A model generated the notes under the pieces. That model saw only the letters and a list, made by a program, of their open reading frames with translations. It was not told the origin of the DNA and did no database searches. Source: Closterium sp. NIES-65 (lineage: Eukaryota > Streptophyta > Zygnematophyceae > Desmidiales > Closteriaceae). From it: a stretch of DNA of 64,000 nucleotides. Below, piece by piece: positions 44,173-56,722 of this stretch. The position numbers and the translations under genes were made by a program. The stretch spans positions 2,232,001 to 2,296,000 of the forward strand of contig CANXME010002127.1 of the NCBI GenBank assembly GCA_948144175.1, read 5' to 3'. Position 1 is the stretch's first letter. Each line of letters begins with the position of its first letter.

Positions 44173-46082
44173 ACGGAAGACGAGCGGGAAGACTCCCACG
44201 AAACAGAGCCGGAACCAAGGCTGAAGGTGTAACTCTGTGACGACCGCTGCGTAGCCTGGTCGTCAGCCCAAGAAGCGTCTGCGTGACCTGTGAGGACCAC
44301 TGAACGCCGCCCTCCAAGCACTAGCCCCATGCCCGACGTACTGCACAAGTAGCGCAACACCCTCTTCGCTGCAGCCATGTGCTCTGGTCGGTGTCTCTCA
44401 GGAGCAACATAGCGTGCCAAGATGCTAGGAGGGTATGCAAGGTCAGGTCGAGTGCAAGTCATCAGGTAAATGAGGCAGCCAACAAGCTCTCGGTACGGGC
44501 CACTCGGCTCTACGGACTCATCCGAAGGCAGAGCTGAGAGCGAGTGGCGAGTAGACAGAGGAGTGGCCTGAGGCGAGGAGTACGTGAAGTCGAAGCGCTG
44601 AAGGACCTGCTGCACCATGTGTGACTGAGTCAGGGTGATGGTGCACTGTGCTCTGTCCCGGGTGATCTGCAAGCCAAGGTAGCTGCGCAGTTCACCCAGG
44701 TCTGTGCACGTGTGTCTCTTCTACTGCTCGAACTCCACGTGGGCGAGTCGAGCAGTGTCAGCAGTGGCAAAGACCAAGTCGTCGACGTACACGAGGATGT
44801 AGAGCGGCGGCAAAGAGGTGTCGATGCGCAGGAACAGCGATAGGTCGGCAATAGAAGGAGCAAACCCAAGAGCCGCAAGTGTAGTGCTCACTGTGTCGTG
44901 CCACTCACGGGGCGCCTGGCGAAGACCGTAGACTGGCCGCAGGAGGCTCCACTAGGTACTAGGAGGAAACGACCCAATGAAGCCAGGTGGGCAGCGCAGC
45001 CAGATCTCCTCGTGCAAGCTGCCCTGCAAGAAAGTTGTGCTGAAGTCAAGAGAGTGAAGCTCGTATTCGCGCTGAGCGGCTATGTGCAGTAGCATCTGAA
45101 GAGTGGTCATCTTCGCAGTCAACTCCTTGCCGCTGGCTGAAGCCTCGAGCTACGTAACGCGCCTTGAAGACAGGCGGAGAACCCGGCGGCCGCTTCACCC
45201 TGAAAATCCACATGCCACTGACGATGTTCGCCCCAGGTGGGGAACCTCGTCGACGTAGGTGCCTATGGACTTCGAAGAAGCCATCTTTGCGTCCATGGTT
45301 GACTGCCACTGAGAGGAGTAGGGACCCTCGATCGCCTCAGCGTACAATCGAGGAGTCGGGATGTCTGGTGCATCCGGGTCTCCCTCAGGGGCAATCAGCG
45401 TGGACACGAGATGAGGCAAAGCAGCAGCAAAACATTGGAACTCCTCCTGCCTGTCCTCAAGGACGTCCGTGCTAAGAGCACACTTACCTCGGACGGACGG
45501 AGGACAGAGAGACTCAGACTCAGCAACAAGACTAGTAGTGTAGTCTAGACGACCGCGAGCAGCAAAGTCAACAAGCTCAGCAACAAAGGTTGACGCAACA
45601 ATGGACTCAAAGGAAGGGTCAGTAACAATGTTAGCGAGGAGACGCGTGACAGTAGGACTGGCAGCACGAAGAGAGTCAAACTCCGGGTCAGCAAGGACAG
45701 GAAGAGAGGACTCTGGAGGAGGCGGCAACGGGACACGCAGAGGGGCAGTGGAAGGACGCAGTGCCATCTGGTGTGTGCCTGGGACCGGAGGAGGACGCGA
45801 ACGTGGAGCACGACCACGAGTGCGAGCAGCACGAATAGGCGACGCAGGATGAGACGCAGGCTCACGACGCTCAACAAGACCTCCAGTAGGACCAGTGTAG
45901 GGAGAAGGAACGGGTAGGGGGGAGGCGGGCTGTAACTGTGACTGCGACTGGACAAGCTGTGGACACTCTAAGGGAGGAGCAGGACCAGTAGAAGGTGGGA
46001 GACCAAGAACCTGCTCAAGGAGCGGAACGAAGTACGGCCGCGGCCGCGCAGCGCCTCCAAAACCAGCAGGGAAAGCACCAGT
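44173..46082 (-). pseudogene. Copia F RT/RNase H part
   Basis: RT from PRLYAEAIEGPYSSQWQ through WIFRVKRPPGSPPVFKARYV. About 50 bases are missing near 45117, where DCEDDHS replaces DYFQTFSPTPKMTT. It also carries DLVFA near the YVDD box with upstream frameshifts, and RNase H TGHADASWADD. It ends abruptly at VSWESSRSSSV. The right edge has target duplication CCAGT. Confidence 0.82.
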
Positions 46083-46218
46083 TGTTGAAATGAAGGAACA
46101 AGAAAAAGTGATTGAACTAGCAGTGAAATCAGTACAAGTACCTAACCCTAGAATTGTCTACCCCCTATAGGCTAACCCACTGTAGCCTAAACAAGCACAA
46201 CATATATAATGTTTGACA
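46083..46218 (-). repeat. Copia G-type LTR, left copy
   Basis: 136 bp, TGTTGAAATGAAGG...GTTTGACA, flanked on both sides by CCAGT (46078-46082, 46219-46223), as a solo LTR would be. Nearly identical to 51725-51860. Confidence 0.9.
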
Positions 46219-46974
46219 CCAGTACCCCCAGCGGCAGCACCAGCGCCAGCATTACCTCCAGCTCCAACAGCGCCAACTCCAGCACCCTCAGAAGCACCAG
46301 CGCCAGCAGCACCACCAGCGCCAACACCCCCAGCAACTCCAGCTCCTGTATCTCCAGCAGCTCCAGCTCCAGCAGGACCGTCACACCAGTACCACGAGCA
46401 GCTCCAGCAGTACCTCCAGAAGGACCGACTCCAGCAGCCCCAGCAGCACCCCCAGTCCCAGCGGCTACAGTACCACTAGTACTAGCAACTCCAGGACCAG
46501 CAGCAACAGTAGCACCTCCAGCTCCAGCAGCACGGCTCCAGCGCTGGGCAAACCACTCGCGCAGCTCCTGCGGAGAGAGTAGCTCCCGCCTCGACGAAGC
46601 ACCGCCAGAGGCCACACGAGCAGACCTAGCACCCCTAGGCTCCGCACCCCCAGGCCCCGTACCCCCAGGCTTAGCACCCCCAGGCTCCGCACCCCCAAGC
46701 TCAGCACCCCTAGGCTCAGCACCCCTAGACTAAGCACCCCCATGCTCCGCACCCCCAAGCTCAGCACCCCCAGACCCGGCACCCGCAGGCTCAGCACCCC
46801 TAGCAGCACTAGAGTCAACAGCTACCTCGACAGGCTCGACTACGTCTACCTGGGACACACCTGACGGGGCAGGACCCTGAGGGGGGAGAGGGTCTACCGG
46901 GGGAGGACCTGGCGCAAGGAAGAGCGGCGGCAAGGGGAGGGGCGCAGTGCGGTAGGGGAAGAGACGGTAGTAAG
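46083..46974. repeat. 892-bp duplicated block, left copy
   Basis: LTR plus 756 bases of copia F linker. It repeats at 51725-52616 (offset 5642) with only about three substitutions that I noticed. It ends at AGTAAG, then switches to copia G coding sequence. Confidence 0.92.
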
Positions 46975-49900
46975 CCTAAACCCTGGTCTGACTAGAACCA
47001 GTAGGGACACCAGCGCCAGGGTCCTCACCACCAGTAGCAGTACCAGCGCCCGGGTCCTCAGCACCAGCAGCAGCTCCAACGTCCGGGTCCACAGCACCAG
47101 CAGCAGCACCAGCGCCCCGGTTCTCAGCACCAGCAGCAGCTCCAACGCCCGGGTCCGCAGCACCAGAAGGACCAGCAGAGTCTCCAGCACCAGCAACACC
47201 GCCAGCAGCAGTGGGGTCCGCCACACCAGGCGCGCCACTCCGAAGAGTGCAGCGCTGCTCGTACCACTCACGGATCCGCTCACGGGAGGGGAGCTCCCGA
47301 CTAGGAGAAGAAGCACTAGCACCAGTCCCAGCAGCACGCCTAGCTCTAGGGGTTCCTCTCCTGAGGCTGCAGTACTGTAAGTACCACTCACGCAGCTCCT
47401 CCGAGGAGAGGGCTCCTCCAGATGTAGGACTCCCAGGACCAGCACCTCCAGACTCAGAACCCCTAGACTCCGGACTCTGCGGCTCAGCACCCCAAGTCTC
47501 ATCACCCCCAGGCTCAGTACCCTCACGCTCAGCACCCCCAGGCTCCGCACCCCCAGGCTCAGCACCCCCAGGCTCAGCACCCCCAGGCTCCGCACCCCCA
47601 GGCTCAGCACCCCCAGGCTCCGCACCCGTAGCAGGACGAGAGTCGACAGCTACCTCAACAGGCCCAACCGGGTCTACCTGAGACACACCTGAGGGAGCGG
47701 CACCTTGAGGGGGGAGGGGGTCTACGACAGCAGCACCTGGCGCGAGGAAGAGAGGCGGGGGGGGGGGGGAGCGGGGCAGTGCGGTAGGGGAAGAGTCGGT
47801 AGTAGGGGACGGACTCGTCAAAAGTGACGTCCTGAGAGGGCAAGACTCGGCGCGAGGTGGCGAGGTAAAACTGCCAACCAGGCGCGTCCGGGACAAAGCC
47901 GAGGAAGACGCAGGGAACAGCACGGGAGGAGAGCTTGTCCGTAGACGTATCGCGGACAAAAGCTCGAGATCCCCAGACCCGGAAATGCGACGCATCGCCA
48001 ACCTCCCCCGTCCACAGCAGTGTGGGCGAGGTCTCTGGCAAGGAGACACGGGGCCAGAGGTTGAGCTGATGCGCAGCGTACCGGACTGCAAACGGCCACA
48101 GAAAGTGGGGGGTAGCCGCATGGATCAAGGAGGTATGGGCGACCTCCATGACCAGGCCAATGCGGAGCTCCGCAACCCCATTCTGCTGTGGAGAGGCCGG
48201 AAGCGTGAACGACTGCTCAATGCCGTGCTCAGCACAGTAGGCTGCCAAGAGGTCGGAGGAGAACTCACCACCTCTGTCAGAGTGCAAGCGCAGGACAGGA
48301 AAGTCCGAGTGAAAGCGCTCGCTGAGCTGGAGACGGGCTCTGCGGATCCAAGGGATCAAGACATCAGGGACCTCACCCTTGGTACGCAAGGGGAAGACCA
48401 TGGTGTAGCGCGAGTAGTCGTCAACAACTATCAGGAAGTACCTCTCCTGACCCTGACCACGGACGCGGGCTGGGCCCCACACGTCCATGTGGAGCGTCTG
48501 CAAGGGAGCAGTCATTGGGGGAAACGAGGAGGAGTGAGGAGCAGCGCGATACCGCCCCTCGACACAGGGAAGACAGGGAGGAGCAGGTGAGGAAGGGAGG
48601 GGAGGAAGGACCCTGGGAAGGCCAGAGACAAGGTACCGGTAGTGCATGGCACGAAGCCGCTGCACAGACGGGTGGCCAAGTTGGTGGTGCCAGAGGACAG
48701 TCTCGTGTGCAAAAGAGCGACACGAGCAGGGGGCTGATAGTTGACCTGACGCAGATGCAGACGCAGACGCAGCGACCTGAGGGGACTCAGTGGTGAGTGT
48801 GTACAGGTCCGACCCCGGCTGCCGAGTTAAGGTAGCCAAGTGACGGCCCGTACGAGCACACGTGCAGTGTGTCACGCGCTCGTAGGCAGGGGTGAACTGG
48901 TGAACACCCCCGTCCTGGAGCGCACATCCTGCCACCATGTTTGTAGAGAACGAGGGGAGGTGGAGACCGGACAGTGTGCCCGACGGGACCGCGGGACAGG
49001 GAAGGACAGTGGAGGAGGTTGCAATGACCGGACCCCTAGAGGGGTCTGCGAGGGAGATAGCAACTGGCCGAGCAAGCGGCTCAACGACAGTGCGGTCACG
49101 AAAGAAGCAGCGAGAAGCACCTGAGTCTAGTGTGAAGGTGTGCAGTGCTGCAGTAGACTCAGTACCAGGGGGGGCAGACGCACAAGCACCTAGAGCAGCT
49201 GCCTCACCAACACCTGGGGTAGCAGACACGCGAGTACCTGGAGCGGCAGACGCACTAGTCCTAATGCCCGGGTCGGGCGGCACACACAGGTACTCAGCAC
49301 CCTCTCCACTAGTAGACATCTCATACATTACAGTGAGAATAGCATCAAAGTCTAGAGCATAGATATCAATCCCCTTCTTCAGGAGATCAATCCAGCGGGG
49401 CAGCTCAGTGGCCTGAGGGAACTGAACACGCCAAGCGTCGTTGAGACGAGCGAAGCAGCGCTGCGTGGCGTGCGGTCCCCCACACTGCTGACCAGTGCGG
49501 TCACCAGTGCGAATGACGTACGTGCAGCTAGAGCCACCCCCCCCTCCGTGGTGAGAGTACCACTCACGGACCTCCTGGGGCGATGGAGTGTGCCGCGGGC
49601 CCTGACCACCGCCAGCGCCCCCACGACTGCCACCGTCGCCGCCACCTCCTCGACCACCCCAACCCCTGCCGCCGCCGCGTCCACCGCCACCCCCACCACC
49701 GCCTCCGCCCCTGCCACCTCCCCCGCCGCTGCCGCCACCACCCCCACCGCCGCCACTAGTCCCTCCAGTCGTGCCACCACCCCCACCGCCGCCACCACCC
49801 CCCACGACGCCACCACCCCCACCACCGCCTCCCCCGCCGTCACCGCCACTGCCCTTGCCCCCTTTGCCCTTGCCGCTGCGGCGCCCACTCGAAGCAGACG

Positions 49901-50641
49901 CAGTACCGGCCTTCTCAGCACCAAGGAGGTCGACAGCAGCAGCAGAGGCGACAGAGGGAAGAAGGGGGGAAGGAGAAAACCCCTCAAAGAACGGGGTACG
50001 GGGGTCGCCGCGAGAGGCACCTACAGCGACTATGCTAGTCTCAGCTGCAAGCAGATCCTTCTCGAGGAGGGAAATGGTGAGCTCAGTGGGGCAGCGAGCT
50101 AGGAAGTGGTCCCTAACTGCACGCAGAGAGTCAGGGAGGCGGGTGACTAGGTGGTAGAGAGTGAGCCAGAGCAGGGGGGGGTTCGTGGCAAGAAACTCAT
50201 CAGGCATAGCGGCACGGAAGCGGGCCTCACTAGTACGGAGGTGCGTGATGAGGTCAGCGACTGTATGGAAGGAGGCGAGGTCGGGGAACAGGTAGGGGAG
50301 TGAGAGACGGCCTAGTGCAGCAGAGGCAGGTAAGGAGTAGCGGGCAACGACAGCAGTGTACAGTGCCTGGGTAGTCTTGTGCTAGCCGAAGTGCTCACGC
50401 TCATCTATCTGCAGGGAGTTGCGAATAGCAAAGCGAGCGTGGGCGTCACGAGTCTGCCACTGTGAGCGGGCAGTGCTGTCAGCAGTAGCAGCAGGGGCAG
50501 GGGTATGGCCTAGGGCGTGATCGTATAGTGAGATGTCCTCCTTGGCAGTGAGCTATAGCTTGAGGTGCAGGCCATCTAGCTAGGTGTCGAACTTCACTGG
50601 GCAGCCCTCAGCATTGAAAACTAGCACCGGAGGACTAGCCA
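46975..50641 (-). pseudogene. Copia G Gag-protease-integrase
   Basis: The start codon is probably at 50641 (MASPPVLVFNAEG). In-frame TAG at 50580-50582, 50553-50555 (FHLKL-stop-LTAKED region) and 50382-50384 (EHFG-stop-HKT) break Gag. From 50207 the frame is open for 850 codons: long poly-Gly tract, CGGPHATQRC knuckle, intact protease LDSGASRCFF, integrase WHHQLGHP, CLPC, HMDVWGP, HSDRGGEF and NGVAELR. A frameshift precedes the GAEPGGAEPGG linker and two SSRELPSRERIREWYEQR-like helices. RT is absent. Confidence 0.87.
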
Positions 50642-51713
50642 TAGGAGCAGCAGTAGGAGTAGGCAGGCAGGTAGGACGATCGGTTTGGTTCATCCGAGAC
50701 ACGATGTTATAGCCCCTACACGATGGTTCAGCCGAGACACGATGTTACAGTCCAGATACGAAGGAACAGCCGAGACACGATGTTACAGCCCAGACACGAT
50801 GTTTTAGCCCTTTACGATGGTACAGCCCAGACACGATGTTTGAGCCCTTAACGATGGTATAGCCCAGACACGATGTTTGAGCCCTTAACGATGGTACAGC
50901 CCCGACACGATGTTTGAGCCCTTTACGATGGTACAGCCCTGACACGATGTTTGAGCCCTTAACGATGGTACAGCCCAGACACGATGGTAAGCCCAGACAC
51001 GATGGTACTCACCGTGAAGGGCGAGCGTGGGGCCGTGAGGGGCCGTGAAGGGCAAGCGCGGGGCGGTAAGGGGCCGTTAAGGGCGAGCGCGGGGCCGTAA
51101 GGGGACGTGAAGGGCAAGTGCGAGGCCGTTCGGGGTTCTTAGAGGCGAGCGCGGAGCCGTTCGGGGCCTCTAGGGGCGAGCGCGGAGCCGATCGAGGCCG
51201 TTAAGGGAGAGCGTGGGGCTGGTCGGGGCCGTTAAGGGAGAGTGCGGGGCCTTTCGGGGCCTCTAGGGGCGAGCGCGGGGCCGTAGAGGGCCTCTAGGGA
51301 GGCAAGCGCGGGGCCGACGGGGCCTCTAGGGGCGAGGTCGGGGCCGTTAGGGAGGTAAGCGCGGGGCCGACGGGGCCTCTAGGGGCGAGGTCGGGGCCGT
51401 TAGGGAGGTAAGCGCGGGGCCGACGGGGCCTCTAGGGGCGATCGCGGGGCCGTAAGGAGGGCCTCTAGGGAGGCAGGCGCGGGGCCGACGGGGCCTCTAG
51501 GGTCGATCGCGGGGCTGTACGGGGCCTCTAGGGAGGTAAGCGTGGGGCCAACGGGGCCTCTAGGGGCGATCACGGGGCCGTAAGGAGGGCCTCTAGGGGC
51601 GGCTAGCACGGGGCCAACGGGGCCATTAAAAACCGAGGCGCGCTAGGGCGTAGGTAGGTAGGTAGGTAGTGGTGGGCCCTTAAAAAAAAAAAAAACGGTC
51701 CTAGGAAGGACCT
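50642..51713 (-). repeat. Copia G leader: two tandem repeat families
   Basis: 50700-51010: about eight imperfect copies of a 37-38 bp unit ACGATGTTTGAGCCCTTAAC plus GATGGTACAGCCCAGAC. 51010-51640: GGGGCCGACGGGGCCTCTAG plus GGGCGAGCGC units. Neither matches the units of the other leaders. Confidence 0.88.
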
Positions 51714-51724
51714 GCTCTATACCA

Positions 51725-51860
51725 TGTTGAAATGAAGGAACAAGAAAAAGTGATTGAACTAGCAGTGAAATCAGTACAAGTACCTAACCCTAGAATTGTG
51801 TACCCCCTATAGGCTAACCCATTGTAGCCTAAACAAGCACAACATATATAATGTTTGACA
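51725..51860 (-). repeat. Copia G 5' LTR, right copy
   Basis: 136 bp, same as the left copy apart from about two substitutions; followed by CCAGT. Confidence 0.9.
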
Positions 51861-52616
51861 CCAGTACCCCCAGCGGCAGCACCAGCGCCAGCATTACCTC
51901 CAGCTCCAACAGCGCCAACTCCAGCACCCTCAGAAGCACCAGCGCCAGCAGCACCACCAGCGCCAACACCCCCAGCAACTCCAGCTCCTGTATCTCCAGC
52001 AGCTCCAGCTCCAGCAGGACCGTCACACCAGTACCACGAGCAGCTCCAGCAGTACCTCCAGAAGGACCGACTCCAGCAGCCCCAGCAGCACCCCCAGTCC
52101 CAGCGGCTACAGTACCACTAGTACTAGCAACTCCAGGACCAGCAGCAACAGTAGCACCTCCAGCTCCAGCAGCACGGCTCCAGCGCTGGGCAAACCACTC
52201 GCGCAGCTCCTGCGGAGAGAGTAGCTCCCGCCTCGACGAAGCACCGCCAGAGGCCACACGAGCAGACCTAGCACCCCTAGGCTCCGCACCCCCAGGCCCC
52301 ATACCCCCAGGCTTAGCACCCCCAGGCTCCGCACCCCCAAGCTCAGCACCCCTAGGCTCAGCACCCCTAGACTAAGCACCCCCATGCTCCGCACCCCCAA
52401 GCTCAGCACCCCCAGACCCGGCACCCGCAGGCTCAGCACCCCTAGCAGCACTAGAGTCAACAGCTACCTCGACAGGCTCGACTACGTCTACCTGGGACAC
52501 ACCTGACGGGGCAGGACCCTGAGGGGGGAGAGGGTCTACCGGGGGAGGACCTGGCGCAAGGAAGAGCGGCGGCAAGGGGAGGGGCGCAGTGCGGTAGGGG
52601 AAGAGACGGTAGTAAG
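51725..52616. repeat. 892-bp duplicated block, right copy
   Basis: LTR plus copia F linker; partner of 46083-46974. It continues without a break into copia F integrase. Confidence 0.92.
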
Positions 52617-55432
52617 GCAACGAGGTGGGACTAAACACGGCGCGAAGTGGGGTGGTAAAAATACCAACCAGGTGCGTTAGGGGGGAAGCCAAGGAAGACG
52701 CAGGGAACAGCACGGGGGGACAGCTTGTCCGCAGACAAGTCACGGACAAACGCCCGAGATCCCCAGACCCGAAACGCAGACGCATCGCCAACCTTCCCCG
52801 TCCACCACAAGGTGGGGGAGGTCGCTGGCAAGGAGACCCGTGGCTAAAGGTTGAGCTGATGCGCTGCATACTAAACCGCTAATGGCCTCAGAAAATGGGG
52901 AGCAGCCGCATGCATCATGGACGCATGAGCGACCTCCATGACCATGCCAATGCGGTGCTAAGCAATCCCATTTTTCTGTGGAGAGGCTGGAAGGCTCTCA
53001 GACTGGCAAAGGAAAACTCCCACCTCTGTCAGAGTGCAGACCCCGGACAGGAAAGTCCGAGCCGGAACTCTCTCTAAGCTGGAGACGAGCTGCCGTATCC
53101 AGTGGATCAACACCTCAGTGACGTCACCCTTGGTGCGCAAGGGGAACATTGTGGTGTAACGCGAGTAGTTATCAACCACTAACAGGAAGTAACGCTCGTG
53201 ACCGTGGCTACGGACGCGGGCGGGGCCCCACACGTCCATATGAAGAGTCTGCAGGGGAGCCTCTGTCGGAGGAAACTCAAAGGAGTGAGGGGCGGCGCGC
53301 TGCCTCCCCTCAACGCAGGGAACGCAGGTAGGGGCAGGCCCCGGAGGGAGGGGAGGGAGGGACCGGGGGAGACCAGAGACAAGGACACGGGAGGCCATGC
53401 CTCGGAGACGAGGCAGGGAGGGGTGACCAAGGCGGTGGTGCCAAAGGAGAGTCTGGTGGGACAGGAGACGACACGAGCAGGAAGCAGACTCAGGACCAGA
53501 CCTGGATGCTGCACCAAACACCTGACTTGACACAGCTACCTGACCAGACTCAGCAACCGGAGGAGATTCAGTAGTAAGGGTGTACAGGCTCGACCCTGGC
53601 CGACGGGTAAACGTGGCCAAGTGTCGGCCCATCCGAGCACACGTACACTGGGTCACCCGCTGACTACAGGGGTGAACTGGTCAACCCCCCCATCCAGTAG
53701 ATCAGCTCCACTCACCAATTTCGTAGAGAACGAGGGGAATTAGAGACCTGACAGGGTGCCAGAGGGGACTGCCGGACACGGTAAGACAGTGGAGAAGCGA
53801 GCAAGGACAGGACCCCCAGAGGGGTCCACCACGGAGACCGCAACCGGCCGACTAAGCGGCGTAAGCGTGGTGCGGTCTCAAAAGAAGGAGTAGGAAGCAC
53901 CCGAGTCAAGGGTGAAGGTGTGTAAGGCCTGAGCCGACGTGGTACTTGAGAGAGCAGACTCACCAGCACTTGGGGCAGAAGACGGACTAGCACCTAGAGC
54001 AGCAGCCTCACCAGCACCTAGAGCAGCAGCCTCAATGCCTGGGTCAGGCGGAACACACAGGTAACAGTTACCCTCATCACTAGCAGACACAGCATACATG
54101 GCAGCAAGATAAGCATCATAGTCAAGATCAAAGATAGCAACCCCCGCCCTAGACAGCTCTCCCCAGCAAGGGATCTCAGTGGCATCAGGGAACTGGTGAC
54201 GCCAAGCGTCCGTCAGGCGGCCGAAGCAGCGCTGGGTGGAGTGCGAGCCCCCGCACTGCTCATCAGCGCGGTCGTCAGTACGGAGGACGTAGGTACAGGG
54301 ACAAGTACCCCCACCTCGCTGACGCCCAGCGTACCACTCACGAAGCCGCTGGGGGGACGGGGTCTCACGAGGCTGCTGCTGCTGCTGGCGCTAACCACCA
54401 CCTAAGCCGCCCCGTTGCGCAGAGCCACCCCGACCAGCTCCACCTCCTCCGCCGCCACCTCCGCCACCGCTGCGACCGCCTCCTCCTCCGCTCCCACCGC
54501 CACCGCCGCCGCCGCCTCCGCAGCCACCGCCGCATGTGAAGCCCTCAACCCCGCCACCACTCCCACCACCACCCCCACTCCCTCCGCCTCCTCCACCGCC
54601 ACCTCCACCGCCCCCGCCAACCCCTCAAGCGCCCTTGCCCCCCTTGCCCTTGCCGGTGCGGCATCGCCCGCTAGGGGCAGACGCAGCGCCGACCCACTCG
54701 GTGCCAACGAAGTCGACGACGGCAGCAGAGGCAACAGAGGGCAAAAGGGGGTAGGGGGAGCACCCCTCAATGAGAGGGGCACGCGGGTCACCTCTAGAGG
54801 CTCCTACAGTGACTATACTCTCCTCAGCTGCCAAGAGGCACTCCTTGAGGTGGTCAGCGTTGAGTGTGGTGGGGAAAACAGAGAGGAAGTGGTCCCTGAC
54901 CAAGCCAAGGGATCAAGGAGCCGGGTGACTATGAAGTAGAGGGTGATGTAAATGGGGGGGGGGGGGGGGGGTTCTTGGCGCAGAACTCAGTAGGAAGTGC
55001 AGCTCGGTAGCGGGTGTCACTAGTGCGAAGGTGCGTAACGAGGTCAGCGACAGTCGAAAAGGCTGTGAGGTTCCGAAACAGGTACGGCAGCATGAGGCGG
55101 CTAAGAGCAGCAGTGGCAGGGGAAGAGTAGCGTGCAACTACAGCGTCGTACAAGGTCTGAGCACTCTTGTACTGACTAAAGTGCGCACGCTCAGTGGTCG
55201 GTAAGTGGCGACGCACAGCAAGACCAGCAGCACCATCGCGGGTGGCCCACTATGAGCGAACAGTGCTGTCAGCATCAGCAGGCGGGGCAGGAGAGGCACC
55301 AGAGGTGAGATCGAACAGAGAGAGTCCGTCTGCCCTATCGCACTATAGGAAGAGCTGTAGGCCATCTACCCAGACCTCGAAGTCAACAGCACGACCCTCA
55401 GCATCAAAGGTAAGGACACTGGGGGTAGCCAT
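51861..55432 (-). pseudogene. Copia F Gag to linker
   Basis: ATG 55432. Gag core is disrupted by a long G/C run near 54953-54971 (about 18 bases) that shifts frame. Poly-Gly tract, knuckle CGGSHSTQRC, and protease LDSGASYSFF (Asp kept, Arg to Tyr). Integrase has WHHRLGHP and HMDVWGP. A damaged segment near 52980-53060 has lost most of the HSDRGGEF region. GAEPRG linker with TAG near 52372. Nonfunctional. Confidence 0.85.
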
Positions 55433-56596
55433 GACAGCAGTGGTCTAGCTGGGAGTGCTCTCACCAGTCAGGGTGGGTAGGGCCGGGGCGCGTCGGAAGG
55501 AACAGGGCAGCAACCGCGGTAGCAGCGGCTCGACAGTGGCCTCAGCACCTTGGGTGCTGGGCGGCTCGGCAGCTTGGCGGCTCGGTTGCTGGGCGGCTCG
55601 GCGGCTCGCCTCCTGGGCGGCTCAGCGGCTCGGCGATTCGGCGGCTCGGCTGCTGGGCAGCTCGGCAGCTCGGCGGTGAAGGGGCCGCGGAGGGGCCGAA
55701 AGGGGCGGCGACGGGGCCGCAAGGGGCGGCGAAGGGGCCGCTAAGGGCGGCGATGGGGCTGGTTCGGCGGCGACGGGGCCACGTAGGGGCGGCAACGGGA
55801 CCGCGAGGGGCAGCGACGGGGCCGCTAGGGGCGGCGTCGTGGCCGCTAGGGGCGGCGATGGGGCCGCTAGGGTCGGCAACGGGGCCGTGCAAGGGCGGCG
55901 ACGGGGCCGGTAGGGGTGGCGTCGGGGCCGTGTAGGGGCGGCGACGGGGCCGGTAGGGGCGGCGACGGGGCTGCGTAGGGGCGGCGACGGGGCCGCTAAG
56001 GGCGGCGACGGGGCTGGTAGGGGCGGTGACGGGGCTGCGTAGGGGCGGCAACGGGGCCGCGAGGGGCGTCGACGGGGCCGCTAGGGGCGGCGACAGGGCC
56101 ACTAGGGGCGGCGACGGGGCCGTGCAGGGGCGGTGACGGGGCCGGTAGGGGTGGCGACGGGGCCATGTAGGGGCGGCGACGGGGCCGGTAGGTGCGGCGA
56201 CGGGGCCGCGTAGGGGCGGCGACGGGGCCGGTAGGGGCGGGGACGGGGCCACGAGGGGCAGCGACGGGGCCACGAGGGGCGGCGACGTGGCCGCTAGGGG
56301 CGGCGACGGGGCCGCATACGGGCCACGAGGGGCCTGGAAGGGCGGCGAAGGGGCCGCTAGGGGCGGCGACGGGGCCGCGAAGGGGCCTCGAGGGGCCTAG
56401 AAGGGCGGCGACGGGGCCGCTAGGGGTGGCGACGGGGCCGCTAAGGGTGGCGCGAGGGGCCTCTAGGAGGGCTCGATAGAAGGGTGGCCCACGGGGCGCG
56501 CCTCGGGCAGGAGCAACTCGCGCTCTGGTCAGAAAAAGGTCGATATCAGTGGTGGGCCCTAAGAAGCGTTCCCACTAGGGAACCTTCTCTATACCA
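55433..56596 (-). repeat. Copia F leader minisatellite and primer site
   Basis: GGCGGCTCGGCGGCTCGGCTGCTGG-type units at 55555-55680, then GGGGCCGGTAGGGGCGGCGA-type units to about 56450. Primer-site-like TGGTATAGAGA on the minus strand at 56586-56596. Confidence 0.85.
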
Positions 56597-56722
56597 TGTG
56601 AAGAAATGAGGAATGGATGAACTAGCAAGCAGGTGGGTACAAGTAGGAAAACCTAGAAGTGTTGTACCCCATATTTTCTACCCCACTACAGCCTACACAG
56701 ACTATAGCATAAGAGTTTGACA
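56597..56722 (-). repeat. Copia F 5' LTR
   Basis: 126 bp, TGTGAAGAAATGAGG...GTTTGACA, close to the copia B/E LTRs. Confidence 0.87.

Larger units (their letters stand above)
46975..51860 (-). mobile_element. Copia G: chimeric element lacking RT
   Basis: 5' LTR 51725-51860 with CCAGT to its right, primer site TGGTATAGAGC at 51714-51724, leader, and gag to integrase plus linker of a subfamily distinct from F. At 46975 the linker passes into a second copy of copia F integrase tail and linker instead of RT, after which the left LTR follows. Confidence 0.8.
44173..56722 (-). mobile_element. Copia F: 3'-truncated element interrupted by copia G
   Basis: Minus-strand element with 5' LTR 56597-56722, leader, gag to integrase (52617-55432), linker (51861-52616) and RT/RNase H (44173-46082). 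Copia G and a duplicated segment lie between. It has no 3' LTR and breaks inside RNase H at 44173. The 5' LTR is followed by CCTAA, for which I see no left partner. Confidence 0.82.

Noticed and set aside
49771..50157. Poly-Pro ORFs, also at 62100-62630 and 54536-54754
   Set aside because: Antisense of the Gag poly-Gly tract.
55542..56273. 243-codon Pro/Ala-rich ORF
   Set aside because: Translation of the leader minisatellite of copia F.
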